Assembly (NCBI GenBank): GCA_030704615.1
Contig: CM060732.1
Location: 67,749,053 to 67,809,052 of the forward strand
Direction of reading: 5' to 3'
Length of the DNA stretch: 60,000 nucleotides
Source of the DNA: Takakia lepidozioides
Lineage: Eukaryota; Streptophyta; Takakiopsida; Takakiales; Takakiaceae
The notes beneath the pieces are model-generated. The model was given only the letters and a program-made list of their open reading frames with translations, ran no database searches and was not told the origin of the DNA. Positions within the stretch are counted from its first letter, which is position 1. Each line of letters begins with the position of its first letter. The position numbers and the translations under genes were made by a program. Below, piece by piece: positions 52,900 to 60,000 of the stretch.

Positions 52900-53290
52900 G
52901 TGGGGCCATTTCTGGAAAAATGGCGCCGAATTTCTCTTTTTGGGGCCGAAAACTCGCTAAGTCCCAACATGCACTGGTACCTGTGTTTGGGAAAATGGCG
53001 CCGAATTTCTCTTTTTGGGGCCGAAAACTGGCTAAGTCCCAACATGCACTGGTACCGTGTCTGGAAAAATGGCGCCGAATTTCTCTTTTTTGGGCCGAAA
53101 ACTGGCTAAGTCCGAACATGCACTGGAAAAATGGCGCCGAATTACCTGTCATGAGGGGACCTATAGCCGTGGAATTCGGCACCATTTTTCGCCAGAGAGA
53201 CCTATTGCCGCGAAATACGTCGCCGTTTTTTCAGGTTACGGACCCTATTACCGCGAAATTCGGCGCCATATTTGCACATGTCGCTGGGAA
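52900..53290. repeat. GGCGCCGAATTTC repeats downstream of the transposase
   Basis: Four direct units of about 63-77 bp (cores near 52922, 52997, 53070, 53133) contain GGCGCCGAATTTCTCTTTTT, a GGCCGAAAAC block, CTAAGTCC and CATGCACTGG. Three partial inverted cores follow (GAATTCGGCACC near 53172, one near 53220, GAAATTCGGCGCC near 53255). The CTAAGTCC block is shared with the intron minisatellite at 43 kb. Confidence 0.85.
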
Positions 53291-53469
53291 TTGGCATGAG
53301 CGGAAGACGAAATTTCATGAGCACAACTGTCAAAAGTGCAATTTTCCCTTCAAGGGGCCGAATAATATATTTGTTTTTCCTGACACATTGCATTAAATTA
53401 TTGTTTTTTATTGTTTTTTATTTTCGAAATTTGTACTTCTGCTCATGAAAACCGATTGTGTTACTACTC

Positions 53470-53511
53470 TGCTCATGCCGCTCATGCCGCTCATGCCGCT
53501 CATGCTCATGA
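53470..53511. repeat. 9-bp tandem repeat GCTCATGCC
   Basis: Three full and one partial copies lie directly at the broken end of the third family A element. Confidence 0.8.
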
Positions 53512-53519
53512 AATAGCAA

Positions 53520-54820
53520 ACCTCCTTCCTGGGATCCACAAGAAGTCCTCTTTTACACACAATGTGTCCCAAAAGTACCCCTGAATTCACACAGAAAGTA
53601 CACTTCTCTATATTCAGGCCCAAACCTCTCATCCTGCATCTGGCCAAACATAACTCCAATTTATGCAAGTGCTCATTCTTAGAGCTGTACACACTGAAAT
53701 CATCTAAGAACACCTGCATGAAATCATCCAGATACTCATGGAAAGATTTACTTATCACTTTCTGAAAAGTTGCTGGTGCATTACAAAGTCCAAAAGGCAT
53801 GACTTTGTATGCATAAGCACCCCAGTCTGTGATGAAAGCTGTCTTTCTCTGGTCTTCCTCTGCCACTTGCACTTGGTTATACCCACTGAAGCCATCCATG
53901 AATGAGTATATCTCATGGCCTGCCACAGTGTCCAGTACCGCTTCTGTGAATGGCAAAGGGAAATGATCTTTCTTTGTACAAGCATTCAACTTCTTATAGT
54001 TCACACAAACTCTCAGTTTACCATTCTTCTTGGGAACTATCACAATGGGTGACAACCAAGTTGTATACTCTATTGGGTATATAAACTTAGCCTCAGCCAA
54101 TTTCTTGATCTCTTCCCCAACCTTCTGTGCATAGTTGGGATTCATTCTGTACCTTGCCTGTTTAATTGGTACTGACCCTAGTTCCAGTTCAATCTTATGC
54201 TGACAGATCTCATGTGGTATCTCTTTCAGATCCTCATAGCTCCAAGCAAATACATCTCTGTATTTGATGAACAAACTCTTAGCTTCCTCAAAGAATTCTG
54301 GCTCCAAGTCAGCCCCTACTTTCACCATTCTCGGTTCCTCCTCAGTTTCCACATTCACTTCTCTCACCTGCTCATCAGCTGTGATTGTCCAACCAGTCAC
54401 TACTTCATCCTGTAAACTCACAGTAGCTGGTTCTTCTAGGATTTCCATTTCTCCCTCTCTTTCTTCATAGAAATGTGGTGGGTAACTGCTTGTTTCACCC
54501 TCAATTGGTGTTGCTGTCACTACACCACAACAGATACCTTTTAAACAACTTAGGCCCTCCAGTTGCATTTCTGCAACCTGCTCCCACTTTGGGTGTGCAA
54601 CGAACAGGGTAGCTTCCTGCTCCTCATCAAGTCCTCTCCTCCGGTCATACTCTTTGACTCCTCGAGGTCTTCTCGTAGCAGGTAGTCTACTAGATTTCTT
54701 TGTGGTGATTTGTATCTTGTGCTTCCCATCATGCACAGTTAGTAACTGGGAATTCCAGTCATGGAATACCCTGGCCTGTTTCAGCCATGGTCGACCCAGC
54801 AATAAGGAATAAGCTTCCAA
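53520..54820 (-). pseudogene. Family A protease end and reverse transcriptase (copy 3)
   Basis: From EAYSLLLGRPWLKQ to LLVDPRK. RT motifs match copy 2, with FLDDFSVYS intact. About 80 bases coding for the flap-side part of the protease are missing before 54820, which also shifts the frame. Confidence 0.8.
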
Positions 54821-55626
54821 CCCAATGGCTGTACACTTCTTTGATCTGCCATTGTTACTGTGAATGGGGCTAGTTTCATGTTACTTAAACCAAGCTTCTG
54901 CCTTAATTGGTCTGTCATGATATTCACTCCAGAACCTCCATCTATCAGTACATCAGACAAGTCTGTGCTTCCAATTCTCAATTGGATTACTGGCATAGAA
55001 TCATCAAAGTTCATGACTGTTTCTTGCCCTTCCGGCTTCACAGTATAGCTTGTCACCTTGCTGTTTAGGTCTGTGTTCCCTGTCACATGAGCAATCTGAT
55101 TAATTGTTTGATACAGCCTGTGCCTACAATGAGGTGCCATAGCCAATAACTGTCCAATGGTAATCTCCGCTTTGGACTGGCATATTACTTCAACCAAAAT
55201 CCCTTCATTACCCTGCACTTGTACAGCTTCCTTCTTCACTTCATCCTCACTCACTTCATCTTCTCTTTCAGAATCAGAGGAATCCGCCATAGGGATATCA
55301 GTACTCTTCTGCATTTCCCGTATGGTATCAGCCACTTCCTTGTGCAATTCCTTCTCATCTCTCCAAGCCTCATCATCTTCAGGCACATCACTGCCATTTT
55401 CATTATCATCATCTTCCTCATCTACTAGAGATATTAGTTTAGCTTTGCTTCTGGTTACTATCATTGTACTTACTTCTGGTACAACACATGGCCTAACCAT
55501 GTGAGCTGCCACCACTGGGCCCTCATTCACAGGAGCTCTCATCTCATTCTGGTGTCTGATCCAGAATGGACAAGCTGCCTTGCAATGTCCTGCCTGATTA
55601 CAATAGTAACACAGTTCTTCCCATTA
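54815..55626 (-). pseudogene. Family A gag end and protease start (copy 3)
   Basis: Last zinc knuckle intact (CYYCNQAGHCKAAC), an acidic linker, then LIDGGSGVNIM. TAA at 55624 results from two compensating small indels in the preceding segment. Confidence 0.75.
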
Positions 55627-56681
55627 GGTCCTCGCCCTTGGTCTGTTGGGATTGTTTCTATAATCCTGATTCCCTGGCTGGTAATTCCCCCTTGGAATAC
55701 CCTGATAGTTGCCTCTAGGATTGCCTTGGTAATTCCCTCTTGGATTACCTCTCCCTTCCATACCAATGCTATAACCACCAAGGCTACCATAGTGGTCCTG
55801 ATCATTGTTCCTTCTAGGCTGGGGCTGCACATGATGCACCCTTACTTGCCTAGGTTCTCTTGTAGCTGTCCTTCTGTTGTAATAACAATTCTCTGTAGAA
55901 TGGTTATCAATTTTACAGATAGTACAGTGTCTCTCCTTCATGTGGCATTCAGCTGTGGTATGGCCTTCATTCTGGCATTTTGCACACCAAACACCCTTCC
56001 TCTAATGTGTTACAGCCTCTGTGGCATACTTCTTCAAGATCTCATCTAGTCTTTTCTCATAGTTTTCCTTCTTCAACTTCTCCTTTTTCTTACTCTTCCT
56101 TTTGAGCTCTTGCTCTTCTTCCTCATCTGACTCATCCTCAGAGTCCTCATCATCCCCTTTATCTCTCCTGAGCATTCTCAATTGCTCAATCATGTTGGCT
56201 GTTTCAAATGCCTCCTCCACTGTATTATGGGGTAACATATTCACTTTCTTTTGCAACTCTGGTCTTAGTCCACTCACAAACGAAGTCTTCTGTAATCCTG
56301 GTGCTGGTACAGCAGCCAAATTTTTCATCATCAATTCCATCTTTTTCATATACTCTTCAACAGTTTCATGCTTCTTTTGCTTTAACTGTTGTAAACTTCC
56401 ATACACTTCATCCTCAATTTTACTTGTCCTGAACCTATTTCGGAATGCTGTACTTAAGCCATTCCAGGTTAGGAAATGATTATCAGGGAATCTTGCATAC
56501 CATTCACTTGCTTTCTTTATAAGTGAACAAGGAAACAGTCTCATTTTGGCATCATCGCCATTCTCATTGTTCACAATACACATGTGCTCAAATTGGCTGA
56601 TGTGTACATCAGGATCCCCTTTTCTTGCATATATTGGAAAATGTGGTTTTGCCCGTGTTGGTTGTAACGCCATCTGTGGCT
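55627..56681 (-). pseudogene. Family A gag (copy 3)
   Basis: Capsid domain, Lys/Glu coil and two zinc knuckles. The frame is open except for TAG at 56002-56004, where copy 2 has TGG. This copy shows the uninterrupted sequence at the point where element B split copy 2, and keeps CAA-CAG where copy 2 has CAA-TAG. Confidence 0.8.
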
Positions 56682-56685
56682 CTAC

Positions 56686-58842
56686 TGTAGTGTGAAAAAG
56701 AAGGGGCGTGAATCCCCTTCTGTGCAAGTGTAGTTGTGCTCCTCCCCAAGTCAATTGGAGGGAAGGAAAGGAGCTGTCCTCTCAGGTGATCCAACCCTCG
56801 TCACTCGGTGTGGGTTTCCCTCACGTCCTTCATGATCAGAGTTCACACAATCCTCATCCACGCCGCAGCGGAAGAGAAGACATGGATGGGGAGTCTGTAT
56901 TGTTTTCACCCGTGGTTCTACTTCTACACAACATCCTCTCCCTGGTACACCGCACCAGCCCTGTTACCATGCTATCTTCAGTGATGCAACCAGCCCTACG
57001 TCAGTGATGACCACTGCCCTTGTGGGCAGCTCCCTTGGTCAGCAACAAGTGGAATCCCCTTTGTAATAAGATCACGATTTGGAAGGAGGCAACTCAGATC
57101 TGCCATGAGTTGCAGGCCCACCAGTTTGGCCCTTCATGGGTTCATGCTTTCTTTATCTTACCGCCCCAATCATCCATTCCTCTCCATCCCCTCTTGCTGG
57201 TCAGCTCTCTCCCTTATGTCCTTTTCTCTCTCCCTTTCTCTTTCCTTCAGGGTGAGTAGGTTCCTCACTCTTTCCACTGTAGCATGTCTATGATGCAATG
57301 CAATGCGCATTCAGCCAAGCATCCAGTGCACCCAGCATTGAAATCAACCTTGGTCACACAAGATATAATCAGCCCTTTTATCAGTCCCTCTCTTGCCAAT
57401 GACAGATGCTTCACACTCTACTTTTCCCAGGTGTAGCCATTTGCCCAAGACAGCTCTCAACCCTTCTACAGGTCTCAATTTACACACCCTGACAGCTCTC
57501 TTTTTCCCATCAACTGTGAACCTCAGTGGTTCACATGCTGAGAGCACCCTGAGAATCAGATCCAAACCCAAACAGATGTTGGTTTTTCTGCCCCATCCAC
57601 ATCATCCCTTCTTGTCGTTTCCAAACAGTTCAATCTAACTCTCACTGGTTTCCTCTACCTACTAAGCTAGTTCCACATTGACTGCAATGTGTCAACATCC
57701 CAGGCTAGATTGTTTGTACAAGCTCATGACGCTGAAACAAGAAACAAGAATACAACAACAGCAACCATTCTGTCCCAGCAACGAATCATCCCTGTTTCCA
57801 TTCATTTTTCCTACTCTACAATGTAACAGCAGGTGCATCCATCTCCAGTCCATCCTGGTTTGAAGTCCAGTGTCTTCATTCCATTTCCAAAGCTCTTTTT
57901 CTTCCTCACATGTCAGTGTCTCTTACTACATACAAGAGACAGTCCAAACTTCATAAAGCGATTTCTAAGTCACCCCAAAAAGAGAGAAAACCACTCTTCA
58001 AACTTATCTGTCTTATACTCATTGAAGCGGTAGGTCTGCCTGTCACGAAAGCACCTTGTCCTCTCCCTCGTCAGCCATTTCCGACGTCTCTTCTTATCGT
58101 GATTCCAATCCTCATCAAGGCATGACGGCTCTGCTTCAGCTGCTGGCACATCCTTGTGTCTGCCAACCTCTACCCTATCCTTCTACATGTGCATTTCTTC
58201 CCTATGAAGTGATCTGGTCCTACAGCCTTTAAGACAGAGAGCAGATACAAAACTTAATTATAGATAGCTTAAGCGCCATACACACCAGAAGGCGGCACCG
58301 CTTCCTCTTGCACAGAATGCCAAGCCAGATCCCTTAACGTCGCTCTTTAAGGCAAGCTGATTCCCTTACAAAGTGATCTGGTCCTAAAGCTCAAAAACAG
58401 ACAGCAGCTACAAGATTTGATCACAGACAACCTGAGGCGCTATACACACCAGCCTGCATTTCTCATCCCCCAACACCTGCTGAGCCGCTCCATCTCCTCA
58501 TTAATGTGCTGATCAAGACAATGGCGACAGCAGTGGTGCACCGCCCTTATCACAAACCTGATCCCTCTGGTTTGATCATTGCTTACGAAGAAGGCGGCAC
58601 CGCTTCTTCTTGCACAGAAAGCCAAGCAGGAGCTCTTAACATTTCTCTTAAAAGCAAGCTGATACCCTTTGCGTAGGTGGAACTTTCTCAGATATCCTGT
58701 GCTGCCAACACCACTGCAGCAGCTGCGAAAAGATACCCGCACTCTTCCCCTTCATTAGCACGAAGGGCACTCCCTTTGTAGTAGTGCCGAAACCTGATGC
58801 CAAACAAAAACTTGAATTTTTACCCCCTGCACTCACACTACA
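56686..58842 (-). repeat. Solo LTR of family B
   Basis: Plus-strand ends are TGTAGTGTGA and TCACACTACA. It is flanked by CTAC on both sides (56682-56685 and 58843-58846), a 4-bp target duplication. It has one copy of the 138-bp unit and many differences from the full-length B LTRs, so it is older. No internal region remains, consistent with LTR-LTR recombination. Confidence 0.85.
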
Positions 58843-58846
58843 CTAC

Positions 58847-59999
58847 CCCCTGCCCACTGACAGGTGCTGGCCCCCCTGCTGGTGCTGGTCCTTGAGGACC
58901 TGTTGTAGTTGTGGTGGAACTTCCACCAAGTGCTGGCCCCTGAGCACTTCCTGCTACTGGCCCCACTATATTCAGAGTATTCCCAGCTCCAGTTGCACTA
59001 CTTCCCACACTCCCTGTCCCCCCAGAGCCAGATCCAGGCTGCCCGCCTGATCCCCCTGAGCCGACACGTTCGTTGGTCTATGATCCAAGTGCTCCACTTG
59101 ATCCAGGTCCAACAGGTTGGGATGTCCTGGTTGTAGTCTCAACCTCAGCTATTGGGTCTACTTCTTCATACTCTTCATCTTCCAATTTCTTCTCTCTGTT
59201 TTCATCTTCCAAGTTTTGCCCTTGGGTTTCTTCTTCTTCATTCATGTAACTCAATTGCAATGGTGTTGGAGAGTCTGAACTCTCCGTTGGCTCTGCCACA
59301 TCCTCTCCTCCTTCTTCGTCTTCCATTCCAGAAACTGGAGTTCCTGCTTTTGGTGTTCCATGCCAACTCTTATCAAAGATTTATGTCAAATCTTTTATCC
59401 AGGGATGTACCTCAGATCTTCCACCTTGTGGTTGATCTTCTTCCTGTACCAATTCCCTTAATCTTTCTTGCAAATAATAAGAAGGAGTGGCATCCAACTC
59501 TAGTTCTTCCGGTATGGGTGATGTACTCTCTGATCTTAATGGTGTGAGAGGTCCAGATGATTCCCCTATGTCTATTCCTCTCTCCCAAAGATATGGATAA
59601 TTAGCTTTCAAATAACTTCTTTTTTGCTGAATATCTCTGGAGTCTAGCTTCTCTTTCATCACTCATGTCCCATGTCCTTCATTTCTTTAATGAGGCAATA
59701 ACCAAAACTCTCTTCTGTAGTATCTCTCGTATATGCCTGGGTTTCTTTCAAGCTTCAATGCACCCTTGGCTATACTAGAAGACTCCGTTATCATATAACC
59801 ATATGGCAAACAAGTCTGAAAAGCTATTCTTGGTGTGAGTTTGATCCACAAAATATCCTTAGGAATCCAATTCTTTACCAGTACAAGCTCTTCATGCATA
59901 TGAGTGTAAACATTCACTTTCCTTTCCTCCTAGCCTTCAAACTCTACTCGCTTAATGGATAACAATGCTATCACATAAACCAGTGTTGGTAACCAACGT
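58847..59999 (-). pseudogene. Family A leader ORFs and gag start (copy 3)
   Basis: It contains the same leader ORFs as copy 2 (59687-59917, 59381-59662) and the acidic gag start at 59078-59326. It shares with the first duplicate of copy 2 the TAG near 59930 and the MITESSS variant, and so is closer to that duplicate than to the second. Confidence 0.75.
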
Positions 60000-60000
60000 G

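Larger units (their letters stand above)
53520..59999 (-). mobile_element. Family A Ty3/gypsy element (copy 3), 3'-truncated, carrying a solo B LTR
   Basis: On the minus strand it holds leader ORFs, gag, protease and RT in the same order as copy 2. It stops at LLVDPRK of RT at about 53522, so RNase H, integrase, third ORF and 3' LTR are missing. The 5' LTR would lie right of the window. A solo family B LTR interrupts the gag start. Confidence 0.85.

Noticed and set aside
1-60000. tRNA or rRNA genes
   Set aside because: I saw no cloverleaf with A and B boxes and no rRNA-like stretch; the tRNA-like matches are retrotransposon primer sites.

Overview
This is a nuclear window from a plant-lineage eukaryote, most likely a streptophyte (charophyte-type) alga. 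The evidence is an interrupted gene for a plastid-type release factor 3 at the left edge, Ty3/gypsy retrotransposons with plant-type primer sites, a Mutator-like transposase with a SWIM finger, GT-AG introns and a 500-base assembly gap. A Chara-like genome is my guess from general recall of such sequence; it is not proven here. Almost everything after the first kilobase is mobile DNA or its debris.

Layout. 1-1 kb: first exon of an organellar RF3-type GTPase (minus strand). 3.1-3.8 kb: 3' end of a LINE-type reverse transcriptase. 4.4-6.0 kb: decayed gag-like gene (minus). 6.95-7.05 kb: G19/C16 inverted repeat. 7.2-7.7 kb: unknown open frame cut by a retrotransposon LTR. 7.7-13.4 kb: 3' half of a Ty3/gypsy element I call family A (minus), with an unusually long third ORF downstream of integrase. 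13.57-36.5 kb: a second family A element (plus) with a duplicated LTR-leader region, whose gag is split by a young, almost complete element of another family (B, 18.02-29.04 kb). 36.5-36.8 kb: remnant of a tandem A element, itself cut by a GC-rich family C element (36.8-40.2 kb) that runs into the gap. 53.5-60.0 kb: third family A copy (minus), carrying a solo B LTR.

40.7-53.3 kb is the most interesting part. Two divergent genes flank a dense array of GGCGCC-centred palindromes and a near-perfect inverted repeat. The left gene (minus, spliced) joins a ParB/sulfiredoxin-like domain to a methyltransferase-like C-terminus; its SAM-binding motif is split by an intron but restored in phase. The right gene (plus) is a SWIM-finger MULE-type transposase. 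The same GGCGCCGAATT core recurs in a 95-bp minisatellite inside an intron of the left gene, in the array between the genes, and beyond the transposase. Together this looks like a large DNA transposon, or its wreckage, that carries a bacterial-style ParB-methyltransferase. Both genes have frameshifts, so this copy is probably dead.

The retroelements show how the window was built: A inserted, B inserted into A twice within about 110 bp of the same gag position, and C inserted into A. Family B has nearly identical LTRs, 4-bp target duplications, a canonical -1 frameshift heptamer between RT-RNase H and integrase, and what looks like a second, degenerate RNase H domain. All positions come from reading by eye; boundaries given without comment are good to a few bases where I could align copies.
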